Translations under genes and position numbers: made by a program | Shown here: in pieces, positions 1-11,322 of the stretch | Numbering within the stretch: the stretch's first letter is position 1 | How the letters are laid out: each line of letters begins with the position of its first letter | Notes under the pieces: generated by a model | What the model was told of the DNA's origin: nothing | What the model saw: the letters and a program-made list of their open reading frames with translations, nothing else | The model's database searches: none | Source: Streptomyces ipomoeae 91-03 | GTDB lineage: Bacteria > Actinomycetota > Actinomycetes > Streptomycetales > Streptomycetaceae | Direction: 5' to 3' | Length of the DNA: 59,123 nt | Assembly: GCF_000317595.1 (NCBI RefSeq) | Contig: NZ_AEJC01000599.1 | Location: forward strand, 1 to 59,123

Positions 1-473
1 CCTCCAGCATGAACACCGTCCGCTCCTGCGGATACGCGAGGTCCAGCGGCAGATACGACGCCCCCGCCTTCAACACCCCCAGGATCGCCACGACCATCTC
101 CACACCCCGTGGGACGGCCACCGCGACCACACCCTCCGGACCCACACCCCGCCCCCGCAGCCAGCCGGCCAGCTGCCCGGCCCGCGCGTCCAACTCCAGA
201 TACGACAGCGGCCCCTCGTCCTCGTCCGGACTCACCACCGCCACCGCGTCCGGCACCGCCGCCACCCGCGCCCGCCACAACTCCACCCAACTCCCCGCCA
301 GCACCCCACACCCCGTGTCGTTCCACCCCTCAAGCCGCTCACGCTCACCCCCCAGCAGCAGATCCACAGCCCCCACCCGCACCCCCGGATCAGCCATCAC
401 CTGCTCCAACACCCGCAAAAACCGCTCCTGATGCCCCGCCACACTCACCCCATCCCACAACTCAGGATTGGCG
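1..473. repeat. Arm 1 of a 473-bp perfect inverted repeat (partner 4552-5024)
   Basis: The reverse complement of 1-473 equals 4552-5024 at every base I compared line by line. It encodes the end of the C domain and the start of the A domain in both NRPS genes. The identity starts at GCCAATCCTGAGTTGTGG and reaches the window edge, so the repeat may be longer. No synonymous difference is present, which points to recent duplication or gene conversion (or a collapsed or mis-joined assembly). Base composition also differs from the surrounding NRPS code: runs of GGGGTG and many GTG, GTT and TTG codons. Confidence 0.97.
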
Positions 474-1660
474 AGGAACGACACCAGCATCCGGTCGCCG
501 CTGACGCAGAAACCCGTCATCAGGTCGACCGGGCAGGCGAAGAAAATCTCCCGCTCCGTGCGATGGCCGTCGAAGTCCAGGTCGCCGCCGGAGATGATGT
601 TCACGGTGACGCCCGGGAGTTCCTGGCCCGCCGAGGTCGTGCCGATCTCGCGAACGAGGTGCTCGTTGCGGAAGCGCTGATGCCGCATCACCCGGCGCAC
701 CTCCTCTGCGGCCTGCCGGGCGAGCGCGGTGAACGGTGCCTGGCTGTCGACGTGGAGCCGCAGGGGCAGGATGTTCGACATCACGCCCGGAGTGGCCTGG
801 GCGACAGGACCCACTCGGGCGCTCACCGGCAGGTTCACCACGACGTCCGCCGTGCCGTTCATCGCGCCGACATACGCCGCCATCGCCGCGATGATCACGG
901 CGGAGCGCCGCACACCGGCCGCGTCCGCCGCGCGGTTCAGCCCGGCCAGCTCGATGCTCACCTGGTCGGCGCGCACACAACCGCGGGTCACCTCGGCCGA
1001 GTTCCAGCCGACGCCAGGCCCGCCGGTCAGCAGGGAAGGGCTGAGGCCCTCCTCGGCCCGCTCCAGCCAGAACCGCCGGTCGGCGGCGTAGTCGGCGGAC
1101 TCCTGGTACGTCAGCTCCGCGTCGACCAGGCCGGCGAGGGAGCCGTATCCGGGGTCCGGTACCACCTCGCCGCGCACCAGGGCGCGGTAGACCTCCGCGA
1201 CCCGCTGTTCGATGAGGGAGAACGCCGAGATGTCGCCCATGATCTGGTGGTACTGCTGATGCCACCGGAAGTGGTCCGGGCCGAGGGCGAGCAGCGCGTA
1301 GTGGAACAGCGGCCCCCGGTCGGTGGGGTAGGCGCGGTTCCAGTGGGCGTCGACCCAGGCGTCGGCCGCCGCGCGCGGATCGTCCGCGCCGGAGAGGTCG
1401 ACGACCGTCAGTTCCCATGCGAGCGACGGATCCGCCACCTGCCGCACCAGCGGGCCGTCGGAGACGAAGTACGTGTGCAAGGCGTCCGTCTCCGAGACCA
1501 CCCGCCGTAGCGCAGCCTCGAACGCCGACAGCTTCAGAGGACCGAATATCTCCCGCTCCACCGACGCGATTCGGGGATTTCCCAGGATCTGCAGCGAGAG
1601 CCAGATCTCCAGTTGCGCGACGGTCAGGGGCAAGGCGGTGTGATTGTCCAGCTCAGGCAT
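1..1660 (-). CDS. NRPS, N-terminal part (starter-type C domain and start of A domain), runs off left edge
   Basis: Open leftward reading frame from ATG at 1660 (GAGG about 8 bases upstream) to the window edge, 553 codons. It opens with MPELDNHTALPLTVAQLEIW, a condensation-domain C1 motif, and continues through a full C domain into the first part of an adenylation domain (LEGWNDT at the C/A junction, VAVAVPRG, LKAGASYLPLDL). Its N-terminus is clearly paralogous to that of the rightward NRPS at 3347. The C3 motif reads HQIMGDI instead of HHxxxDG: the second, catalytic His is Gln, so this C domain may not condense in the usual way. The last 473 bp in the window are identical to the other NRPS gene. 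A-domain specificity residues lie outside the window. It is divergent from the crotonyl-CoA carboxylase/reductase gene across 193 bp. Confidence 0.93.
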   Translation of the reverse strand, partial: MPELDNHTALPLTVAQLEIWLSLQILGNPRIASVEREIFGPLKLSAFEAALRRVVSETDALHTYFVSDGPLVRQVADPSLAWELTVVDLSGADDPRAAADAWVDAHWNRAYPTDRGPLFHYALLALGPDHFRWHQQYHQIMGDISAFSLIEQRVAEVYRALVRGEVVPDPGYGSLAGLVDAELTYQESADYAADRRFWLERAEEGLSPSLLTGGPGVGWNSAEVTRGCVRADQVSIELAGLNRAADAAGVRRSAVIIAAMAAYVGAMNGTADVVVNLPVSARVGPVAQATPGVMSNILPLRLHVDSQAPFTALARQAAEEVRRVMRHQRFRNEHLVREIGTTSAGQELPGVTVNIISGGDLDFDGHRTEREIFFACPVDLMTGFCVSGDRMLVSFLANPELWDGVSVAGHQERFLRVLEQVMADPGVRVGAVDLLLGGERERLEGWNDTGCGVLAGSWVELWRARVAAVPDAVAVVSPDEDEGPLSYLELDARAGQLAGWLRGRGVGPEGVVAVAVPRGVEMVVAILGVLKAGASYLPLDLAYPQERTVFMLE

Positions 1661-1853
1661 GGCACCTCGTCTCTTTCGCGTGCCTACCGGACCGACACTG
1701 GCATGGGCGGTCGGCACCGCACATCACCCGCATGAATAGTCGGCGACCACTACCAAGGCTGGTGATGCGACGGTGCACCGGCCTGCCCCTAGACTGGCGA
1801 AATCCCAGCACAGCGGGTATGCCGCAGAGTCACTCCCCAGGAGTGAGAAACGA

Positions 1854-3191
1854 GTGGTTGTGCAGGAAATAGTCAGTGCTGCTCTCTCCGAGAACGCGAC
1901 AGGCGCCGATTTCGCCGGAATCCGAATTCCGGAGAGTTATCGGGGAACTGTCGTCCGCAAATCCGATGCCGAGGCTTTTGAGGGAATGGCGACGGCCGAC
2001 AAGGACCCGCGCAAGACCCTTCACATACAGGACGTGCCGGCGCCCGAACCCGGTCTGGGCGAGGTGCTGGTCGCGGTCATGGCCAGCTCGGTGAACTACA
2101 ACACCGTGTGGTCCTCGATCTTCGAACCGATGCCGACCTTCCGCTTCCTGGAGCGCTACGGCAGGCTCAACGACCAAGCCCGCCGGCACGATCTGCCGTA
2201 CCACGTCATCGGTTCCGATCTCGCCGGTGTGGTCCTGCGCACCGGTCCGGGGGTCAACTCCTGGGCGCCCGGCGATCGGGTGGTCGCGCACTGCCTGTCC
2301 GTCGAGCTGGAGAGCGCCGAGGGGCACGGGGACACCCTGCTCGATCCGGAACAGCGGATCTGGGGCTTCGAGACGAACTTCGGGGGCCTGGCCGAACTGG
2401 CCCTGGTGAAGGCGAACCAGCTGATGCCGAAGGCACGCCATCTGAGCTGGGAGGAGGCCGCCTCACCCGGTCTGGTCAACTCCACCGCCTACCGGCAACT
2501 GGTCTCCCGCAACGGCGCCGGGATGAAACAGGGCGACAACGTCCTCATCTGGGGCGCCAGCGGCGGACTCGGCTCCTTCGCGACCCAGCTCGCGCTGGCC
2601 GGCGGCGCCTTCCCGGTGTGCGTGGTCTCCTCCCCGGACAAGGCGGAGATCTGCCGCGCGATGGGCGCCGAGGCGGTCATCGACCGCAGCGCCGAGGGCT
2701 ACCGGTTCTGGAAGGATGAGCACACCCAGGACCCGAAGGAGTGGCGGCGCTTCGGCACGCGCATCCGCGAACTGACGGGTGGTGAGGACATCGACATCGT
2801 CTTCGAGCACCCCGGACGTGAGACGTTTGGGGCCAGTGTGTACGTCGCCCGGAAGGGCGGCACGATCGTCACCTGCGCCTCGACCTCCGGTTACACCCAC
2901 GAGTACGATAACCGCTACCTGTGGATGTCCCTGAAACGGATCGTCGGCTCGCACTTCGCCAACTACCGGGAGGCCTGGGAGGCCAACCGCCTGGTGTGCA
3001 AGGGCAAGATCCACCCCACCCTGTCGAAGGTGTTCCCGCTGCCGGAAGTCGGCGAGGCCGTGCACGAGGTCCACCGCAATCTGCACCAGGGCAAGGTGGG
3101 CGTGCTGTGCCTGGCGCCGCGCGAAGGACTCGGTGTCACCGACGCGGAACTGCGCGCCCGGCATCTGGACGCCATCAACCGCTTCCGCTGA
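1854..3191 (+). CDS. ccr: Crotonyl-CoA carboxylase/reductase
   Basis: 445 residues, the usual length for this family. The enzyme reduces crotonyl-CoA (or longer 2-enoyl-CoA) with NADPH and CO2 to (alkyl)malonyl-CoA, an unusual polyketide extender unit. Diagnostic stretches are DKDPRK, VMASSVNYN, YGRLNDQARRHDLPYHVIGS, WGFETNFGG (the Phe-Glu pair of the CO2 pocket), GLVNSTAYRQLVSRNGA, the Rossmann motif WGASGGLGS, and FEHPGRETFGASVYV (conserved pocket His), ending HLDAINRFR. I start at GTG 1854, 10 bases after AGGAG at 1839-1843; GTG 1860 would match family N-termini (QEIVSAAL) equally well. It sits between two divergent NRPS genes and 155 bp before the rightward one, so it probably supplies a building block to the same pathway. 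Function of the family is established; pathway membership is inference from position. Confidence 0.95.
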   Translation: MVVQEIVSAALSENATGADFAGIRIPESYRGTVVRKSDAEAFEGMATADKDPRKTLHIQDVPAPEPGLGEVLVAVMASSVNYNTVWSSIFEPMPTFRFLERYGRLNDQARRHDLPYHVIGSDLAGVVLRTGPGVNSWAPGDRVVAHCLSVELESAEGHGDTLLDPEQRIWGFETNFGGLAELALVKANQLMPKARHLSWEEAASPGLVNSTAYRQLVSRNGAGMKQGDNVLIWGASGGLGSFATQLALAGGAFPVCVVSSPDKAEICRAMGAEAVIDRSAEGYRFWKDEHTQDPKEWRRFGTRIRELTGGEDIDIVFEHPGRETFGASVYVARKGGTIVTCASTSGYTHEYDNRYLWMSLKRIVGSHFANYREAWEANRLVCKGKIHPTLSKVFPLPEVGEAVHEVHRNLHQGKVGVLCLAPREGLGVTDAELRARHLDAINRFR

Positions 3192-3346
3192 CAGCGGACC
3201 GGCAGAGCGACGACGGCGGAGCATCTCGCACCGTCAGCCCCCCTGAGGCCAGACCTCGTGAAACCGCCTTCCTTCTCCCTTTCTCGCCCCGCCGGCCGCG
3301 ACCGCCCGCGAAGCGACCGGATCCTCATCGGAAGAGACGTGGTGAC

Positions 3347-6300
3347 ATGCCCGAGGACACGAAGCGTTCCGCCCTGCCCCTGACGGCCGCACAACTGGAG
3401 ATCTGGCTCTCGGCGCAGATCCGCGGAGTCGACCCCGTCTTCTCGATGCAGCGCGAAATCTTCGGGCCGGTGGATCCGCCGCTGTTCATCAGAGCGTTGC
3501 GGCAGGTCGTCGTGGAGACGGACGCCCTGCACACCCGCTTTGTGGCCGAGGACGGGCAGGTACGGCAGATCCCGGATCCGTCGCTGGAGTGGGAGCCGGC
3601 CGTCGTCGACCTCTCCGCCGAGACTGATCCGCGCGCGGCGGCCGACGAGTGGATCGACCGCCGCTGGGAGCGCTCGTACGACATCACGGGCGGCCCGCTG
3701 TTCGCGTTCGCGCTGCTCAGGCTCGCCCCGGACCGCTTCCTGTGGCATCAGCAGTACCACCACCTGATCAGCGACGCCATCGGCGCCTCGCTGGTGGAGC
3801 GGCGGGTGGAGGAGGTCTACCGGCGGCTCGTGCGCGGGGAGTCCACCGGGTCCCCGTCCTACGGCTCGCTCGCCGCCCTGGCCGACGAGGAGACGGCCTA
3901 TCTCGCCTCCGAGGAGTTCGCCCGAGACCGCGCGTACTGGCTCGACAGAGCGGCCGGCGGCCTGGTCCCGTCCGCGCTCGCCCCCGAGAGCGGCGCGCTG
4001 CCGGACCCCCGAGGCCGTGACGTCGTACGCGGCAGTCTGCGGACCCCGCACACGGAGATCGAGCTGGCCGGGCTGAACCGCGCGGCCGACGCGGCCGGGG
4101 TGCGGCGTTCCGCGGTGATCTTCGCCGCCGTGGCCCTGTACCTCAGCGCGGTCATCGCCGAGAGCGAGGTCGTCGTCAACCTCCCCGTCGGCGCCCGCAC
4201 CGGACCCGCCGGCCGGACCACGCCCGGGGTGGTGGCGAACGTTCTCCCGGTGCGTGTCCGCGTCGACAGGGAGGAGCCGTTCGCCGGCCTCGCCCGGCGG
4301 GTGGCGGAACTGATCAGGGAGGCCGTCGAGCACCAGCGTTTCCGGGCCGAACTCCTGGCCCGCGAGGCGGAGACGGGGCCGGCCGCCCACGGCCAGGTAC
4401 GGCGGGGTGTGCTGGTCAACATCATCGCCCCGGGCGGAGAACTCACATTCGACGGCCACCGGACGGAGCGGGAGATCACCTTCGCCCGCCCCGAGGACCT
4501 CTCGATGCGGTTCCACTCCGTCGACGGCGACCGCATGGTCTTCTTCCTGGGCGCCAATCCTGAGTTGTGGGATGGGGTGAGTGTGGCGGGGCATCAGGAG
4601 CGGTTTTTGCGGGTGTTGGAGCAGGTGATGGCTGATCCGGGGGTGCGGGTGGGGGCTGTGGATCTGCTGCTGGGGGGTGAGCGTGAGCGGCTTGAGGGGT
4701 GGAACGACACGGGGTGTGGGGTGCTGGCGGGGAGTTGGGTGGAGTTGTGGCGGGCGCGGGTGGCGGCGGTGCCGGACGCGGTGGCGGTGGTGAGTCCGGA
4801 CGAGGACGAGGGGCCGCTGTCGTATCTGGAGTTGGACGCGCGGGCCGGGCAGCTGGCCGGCTGGCTGCGGGGGCGGGGTGTGGGTCCGGAGGGTGTGGTC
4901 GCGGTGGCCGTCCCACGGGGTGTGGAGATGGTCGTGGCGATCCTGGGGGTGTTGAAGGCGGGGGCGTCGTATCTGCCGCTGGACCTCGCGTATCCGCAGG
5001 AGCGGACGGTGTTCATGCTGGAGGACACCCGTCCGGCGCTGGTGCTGACCACGACCGGCGTGGCGGACAAGCTGCCTGTGGTGGCGGGGGTGGAGGTGAT
5101 GGCACTGGACGGTGCTGCCGCCGCCGAGATCGCCGCACAGCCGGCAGCAGACCTGGACTTGGCCGTTGAGCTTCGGGCGGAGCATCCGGCATACGTGATC
5201 TATACGTCGGGTTCGACGGGTCGGCCGAAGGGTGTGGTTGTCCCGCACCGGGGGGTTGTGAACTATGTGTCGTGGCTGCAGGCCGAGCACAGCATCGGTG
5301 TGGGGGATCGGTTGCTGCACAAGACACCGGTGACCTTCGACGTGTCGGTGCGGGAGCTGCTGTGGCCGCTGGCGGCGGGTGCGGCGGTGGTCCTCGCGCG
5401 GCCCGGCGGGCAGGGCGACGCCCGGTACATCGCCGAGCTGATCACCGCCGAGGAGGTCACGGGGACGCATTTCGTGCCCTCGATGCTGGAGGTCTTCACA
5501 CAGGAACCGACGGCTGCGGGGTGTACGAGTCTGCGCTGGGTGATGTGCAGCGGGGAAGCCCTGTCGGCGTCCGCGGTGGCCCAGCTGACCGCTCTGCTGG
5601 ATGTGGCGGTCCACAACCTCTACGGCCCCACCGAGGCGTCCGTCGATGTCACCGCCTGCCGTGACGTCACTCCGGAGGGTCCGGTTCCGATCGGTGTGCC
5701 CGCGGCCAACACCCGCCTGTACGTCCTGGACTCGGCACTGCGCCTGGTCCCGCCGGGCGTTGCGGGTGAGCTGTACCTGGCCGGCGCGGGACTCGCGCGT
5801 GGGTATGCCCGGCGTGCGGGACTGACCGCGCAGCGTTTCGTGGCCTGTCCGTTCGAGCCGGGTGAGCGCATGTACCGGACGGGGGACATTGTGCGCCGGC
5901 GGCGGGACGGGCGGCTGGACTACCTCGGGCGTGCGGACGACCAGGTCAAGATCCGCGGTTTCCGTATCGAACCCGGCGAGATCGAAGCCGTCCTGACCCG
6001 GCATCCCGGTGTCGCGCAGGCCGCGGTCACCGTCCACGAAGACCCCTGCGGCCCCCGCCGCCTGGCCGCCTACCTCACCCCCACCACCGACACCACCGAG
6101 ACCGTGCTGGACGGGGTGGAGGTGCGGGAGTTCGCCGCCCGCCGCCTGCCCGAGTACATGGTCCCTGCCGTGTGTGTGGTCCTGGACGCGCTGCCCCTGA
6201 CCCCGAACGGGAAACTCGACCGGCGGGCCCTGCCCGCCCCCGACTTCACCGCCCTGACCACCTCACGCCCGGCCCGCACCCCCCACGAAGAAGCCCTGTG

Positions 6301-9300
6301 TGCCCTGTTCGCCGACCTCCTCGGCGTGCCCGGTGTCGGGATCGACGACAACCTCTTCTCGCTCGGCGGGGACTCCCTCCTCGCCGTCCGGCTCGCGGCC
6401 CGTGCCCAGACCCAGCTCGGCACCCACATCACCCTCCGCGACGTCTTCCGCACCCCCACCCCCGCCGGCCTGGCCGGGCTGACCAGGCGCAGTCTTCCGC
6501 CGCGCCCGCCGCTGGTGAAGGCGGCACGGTCGGCGCGGCTGCCGCTGTCGTTCGCGCAGAACCGCCTGTGGTTCCTGTACAACCTGGACGGCTCCGGCAA
6601 CGCGTACCACATCCCGCTCGCCGTGCGACTGAAGGGCGAGCTGAGCCCGGCGGCCCTGGAGGCCGCGCTCGCCGACGTGACGGACCGGCACGAGATCCTG
6701 CGGACGGTGTTCCCCGACGACGGCGGCAAGCCCTGGCAGCGGATCCTTCCGGCGGACCGGGCACGTCCACGGCTGACGGTCTCGGACGTCGACGCCGATG
6801 CCGTCGGGCAGCTCCTGGCCGACGAGGTCGCGCGGCCCTTCGACCTCACTCGGGAGATCCCCCTGCGGGCGCGCCTGCTGCGGACCGCCGCCGACGAGCA
6901 CGTCCTGCTGGTCCTGCTGCACCACATCGCTGCGGACGGCTGGTCCATGGGCGTCCTGATCCGTGAGCTCGACACGGCCTACCGGGCACGCCTTGAGGGG
7001 AGCGTGCCGGAATGGCAGCCGCTGCCGGTCCAGTACGCGGACTACACCCTGTGGCAGCACGGGCTTCTCGGCTCGCGGGCGGAGGAAGGCGCGGACGTCG
7101 CCGGGCCCGGACAGGAACAGGCGGACTTCTGGCGGCGTGCCCTGGCCGGGGCCCCCGAGTGCATCGACCTGCCCTGCGACCGGGCACGTCCCGCCACGGC
7201 CGGACGGGACGGGGCGGTGCTGGAGCTGCACTGGCCGCCCGCGCTGCACCAGGGGATCACGGCGCTCGCCCGCGAGAGCGGCGCCAGCGTCTTCATGGTG
7301 TTGCAGGCCGCGCTCGCAGCCGTCCTGACCCGGCTCGGCGCGGGTGAGGACATCGTGCTGGGCGCGCCCGTCGCCGGGCGGGGGGAGGACGCTCTCGACG
7401 GGCTCATCGGGTTCTTCGTCAACACGCTCGCCCTGCGCACCGACACCAGCGGCAACCCGGCCTTCCGTGATCTGCTGCGCCGCGTCCGCGACGCCGACCT
7501 CGACGCCTACGCCCACCAGGACCTGCCCTTCGAGCGCCTCGTCGACCTGCTCAGTCCCACCCGCAGCCTCGCCCACCACCCGGTCTTCCAGGTGATGCTG
7601 GCCGTCGACAACACCTCCCGCCCGCCGCTGTCCTTCCCCGGAGTCGAGGCCCGGTACGAGAACGTCTTCCCCACCGAGGCCAAGTTCGACCTGTCCTTCA
7701 ACTTCTCCGAGACCCGTGACGGCGACGGCCGCGGCGCGCCCGCCGGGATCCGGGGAACGCTGCACTACCGCACGGACCTGTTCGAGGAGTTCACGGCGAG
7801 GGCGTTCGCCGACCGCCTGGAGCGCTTCCTGGGCCAGGTCGTGGCCGACCCCGGCACACGGCTCGCGGCAGCCGAGCTTCTCGGCGCCGACGAGCAGCGC
7901 CTCCTGGACGGCTGGAACGACTCCGCGTATCCGATACCGGACGCCGACTGGACCCGGCTCTTCGAGGAGCGGGCGGCCGAGACCCCGGACGCGGTGGCCC
8001 TGGTGAGCCCTGACGAAGGCGGCGCCCCGGTGCCGTACCGGGTGCTGAACGAGGAGGCCAACCGGCTCGCCCACTGGCTGCTGCGCCGTGGCGCGGGCCC
8101 CGAGGACGTCGTCGCCGTCGCCGTGCCGCGCGGTGTGCGCATGGTGGTCGCGATCCTCGCCGTGCTCAAGGCGGGCGCCGCCTATCTGCCGGTCGACCCC
8201 GACCATCCCGCCGAGCGCGTGGCCTACCTGCTGCGGGACGGACGTCCCGAGCTGGTGCTTGCCACCGCCGCCACCGCCGGGAGGCTCCCGGCCGTCGACG
8301 GGGTGACCGTCGCGGCCGTCGACGACCCGGACGTCGTCCGGGAGCTGAGCGCGCTGTTGGTCACCGATCCCACCGCCGGGGACCGGCAGCGCCCGCTGCT
8401 GCCGGCCCACCCCGCCTATGTCGTCCACACCTCGGGTTCGACCGGCCGTCCCAAGGGCGTGGTGATCCACCGCCGAGGGCTGGTCGACTTCACGCAGTGG
8501 CTGCAGCGGGAGTACCGGCTGGCGCCCGACGACCGGATGCTCCACAAGTCGCCGGTCACCTTCGACGCCTCGGTGATCGAACTGCTGTGGCCGCTGACGA
8601 CGGGCGCCGCCGTCGTGCTGGCGAGGCCCGGCGGCCAGCAGGACCCGCGGTACATCGCGCAGGTCATCGCCGCCGAGGCCGTCTCCGCCGTGCATTTCGT
8701 GCCGTCGATGCTGGAGGTGTTCACGCAGGAACCCGCCGCCGCGCGCTGCACGGGGCTGAAGTGGGTGATGTGCGGCGGCGAGGCACTGCCCGCGGCGACC
8801 GTCACCGCCGCGACCGAACTGTTGGGGACGCCGGTCCACAACACCTACGGACCTACCGAGACCACCGTCTTCGTCTCCGCCTGCCAGGCACTGCCGGGCG
8901 AGGCGGTGACCGTCGGCCGGCCCGTGTCCAACACCCGCCTGTACGTGCTGGACCCGGCGCTGCGGCCGGTACCGCCGGGGGTCGCGGGGGAATTGTACGT
9001 CGCCGCCGAGGGGCTCGCGCGCGGCTACACCGGCCGCGCCGCGCTGACCGCCGAGCGCTTCGTGGCCTGCCCGTTCGGCTCCGGGGAGCGCATGTACCGG
9101 ACCGGGGACGTGGTGCGCCGGCGCGGCGACGGGCAGCTGGAGCACCTGGGACGGACGGACGAGCAGGTCAAGATCCGCGGGGTGCGCATCGAGCCGGGCG
9201 AGGTCGAGGCCGCCCTGCTGCGCCACGAGGCCGTCGGCCAGGCGGCCGTGACGGTGCACGTGGACTCCGTGGGCACCAAGCGGCTGGTCGGCTACCTCGT

Positions 9301-11280
9301 GCCCGCCGCCCCCGCTCCCGGCGGGGCGCCCGACGTGCTGGACGTGGCGGAGGTCCGGCGGTTCGTCGCGGGGCTGCTGCCGGACTCTCTGGTGCCCGCC
9401 CTGTGCGTCGCGCTCGCCGAACTGCCGCTGTCGCCGAACGGGAAGCTGGACCGGCGGGCGCTGCCCGCGCCGGACTTCACGACGACGGCCACCCGCGAAC
9501 CCCGGACCCCGCGCGAGGAGGTGCTGTGCGGGCTGTTCGCCGACCTCCTCGCACTGCCCCGCGTCGGCGTCGACGACGACTTCTTCACCATCGGCGGGGA
9601 CAGCATCCTGTCGATCCAGCTTGTCAGCAGGGCTCGGGCACAGAGCTTGGCGATCTCGGTACGGGACGTCTTCGAGCACAAGACACCGGCCCGGCTGGCC
9701 GCCGTGGCCGCGGACGTCGCGGACGAGGAGGAGCACGCCGGGAGCGCCGACGACGGGACCGGAGCGGTGCCACTGACCGCCGTCATGCACGAGCGTCTGC
9801 AACGCGGCGGCCCCGTCAAGGAGTTCAACCAGACCCTGCTGCTGGTGGTCCCGCCGGACGCGGACGAGGCCCGACTCACAGCGGCGCTGGGGCTGCTGCT
9901 TGACCACCACGACACCCTGCGGCTGCGGATCACCAGCGGGCCGTCGCAGCCCTGGGAACTGGACATCGCGCCGCGCGGCTCGGTCGACCCCGCGGCCTGC
10001 CTCACCCGCGTCGACGTCGCCGGCCCGCACGACAGCGCCCAGGGCACTTCCCCGGGCCCCTGGAGCGAGGAGCGGCAGAGGGTCGTCCGGGCCGAGGCCG
10101 AGGCCGCGCGCGGACGTCTGGACCCTTACTCCGGCCGTGTCGTCCAGGCCGTCTGGTTCGACGCCGGTCCGCGTGAGCCGGGCCGGCTGCTGCTGGTGAT
10201 CCACCACCTCGCTGTCGACGCCGTGTCCTGGGGCGTGCTCCTGCCGGACCTGGCCCGCGCCTGGGCCCTGGCCGCCGACCCCGACGGTGTCCGGCCGCTC
10301 GACCGGGTCTCCACCTCGTTCCGCACCTGGGCCCGCGCGCTCACGGCCGAGGCCGTCCGGCCCGCGCGGACCGCCGAACTCCCGTACTGGTGCGCCGTCC
10401 TGAGCGACGTCGAACCGCTGCCGGGCACGAGGGAGGCGGGTACGGGCGCAGCGTCCTCCGTCACGATGACCCTGCCGCGCGAGGAGACGCTCCCGCTGCT
10501 CACCGACATACCGGCGGCCTTCCACGCCACCGTCGAGGACATCCTGCTCACCGCCCTGACCATGGCGTTCCAGCGCTGGCGCGGGCCGCGCGCGGGCGGG
10601 GGCGGTCCGCTGGTCGTCGGGCTGGAGAGCCACGGCCGGCAGCCGTCGACAGCATGCCGCGATCCAGCGACCTCTCCCGCACGGTCGGCTGGTTCACCGT
10701 GTGCCGCCCGGTCCGGCTCGACCTCGGCCCGCTGGACGCCACGCGGGACGTCACCGAGGGCGCGGCGGTCGGCCAGGCCGTCAAACACGTCAAGGAACTG
10801 GTGCGCCGGGCCCCCGACAAGGGACTCGGCTACGGACTGCTGCGCTACCTCAACCCCGACACCGCCCCCAGCCTCGCCGAACTGCCCCACCCGCAGATCA
10901 CGTTCAACTATCTGGGCCGCGTCACCAGAGCCGCCGGGGCGACCGTCATATGGACCCGCGCCCCGGAAGCGCACGGCCTCGCGGCCGAGTCGTCCAGGGC
11001 GACCGCGAGCGGCGGCATCGAGATCAACACCGTGGCCTACGAGGACGGCGACGGGCCCGTGCTCCAGGCCACCCTGTCCGCTCCCGGCGGCATGCTCGCA
11101 GCCGAGGACGTCGGCCGCCTGGCCGCCCTGTGGCGGACCGCGCTCACCACGGTCGTCACCAGCGCGAGCCACCCCGACGCCGGCGGCCGGACCCCGTCCG
11201 ACATGCCGCTCGTCTCGCTCGACCAGCAGCAGATCGACGATCTCGAAAACGTCTGGCGCGCGCTGAACTCCAGGAACTGA
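3347..11280 (+). CDS. NRPS, two modules C-A-T-C-A-T-E, with a one-base frameshift in the E domain
   Basis: About 2,644 residues if one missing base is restored near 10640; start ATG 3347. Approximate domain order: starter-type C (HHLISDA near residue 140), A1 from about 460 with the YTSGSTGRPKG core, T1 (LGGDSLL near 1006), C2 (HHIAADGWS near 1191), A2 from about 1540, T2 (IGGDSI near 2083), then an epimerisation domain (HHLAVDAVSW near 2285, HGR near 2428, DLSRTVGWF, FNYLGR). Hand alignment of A1 to GrsA gives D-V-R-H-M-S-L-V-D, which is the serine code except Arg at position 239 where Trp is expected. A2 reads D-A-I-H-M-G-T-V-F, which I cannot assign. The frame changes after HGR (about 10640): the upstream frame runs to 11266 as nonsense, while the rest of the E domain is in another frame ending at TGA 11278-11280. 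Contains one arm of the inverted repeat. Confidence 0.95.
4552..5024. repeat. Arm 2 of the 473-bp perfect inverted repeat (partner 1-473)
   Basis: Lies inside the rightward NRPS gene, covering roughly residues 402-559, from the end of the first C domain to about A-domain core A2. Divergence from arm 1 begins immediately upstream of 4552, while the right end cannot be tested because arm 1 meets the window edge. Confidence 0.97.
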
Positions 11281-11322
11281 CGGCGCCTGCGCACCCCCCT
11301 CTCCCACGAAAGGAACCCGGAC

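Noticed and set aside
9..504. Forward frames over the left inverted-repeat arm
   Set aside because: Low-complexity Pro/Ser/Arg text; antisense of the leftward NRPS gene.
2921..3346. Extension of the first rightward NRPS frame upstream of 3347
   Set aside because: It overlaps the crotonyl-CoA carboxylase/reductase gene in another frame and has no NRPS likeness; ATG 3347 starts the paralogous N-terminus.
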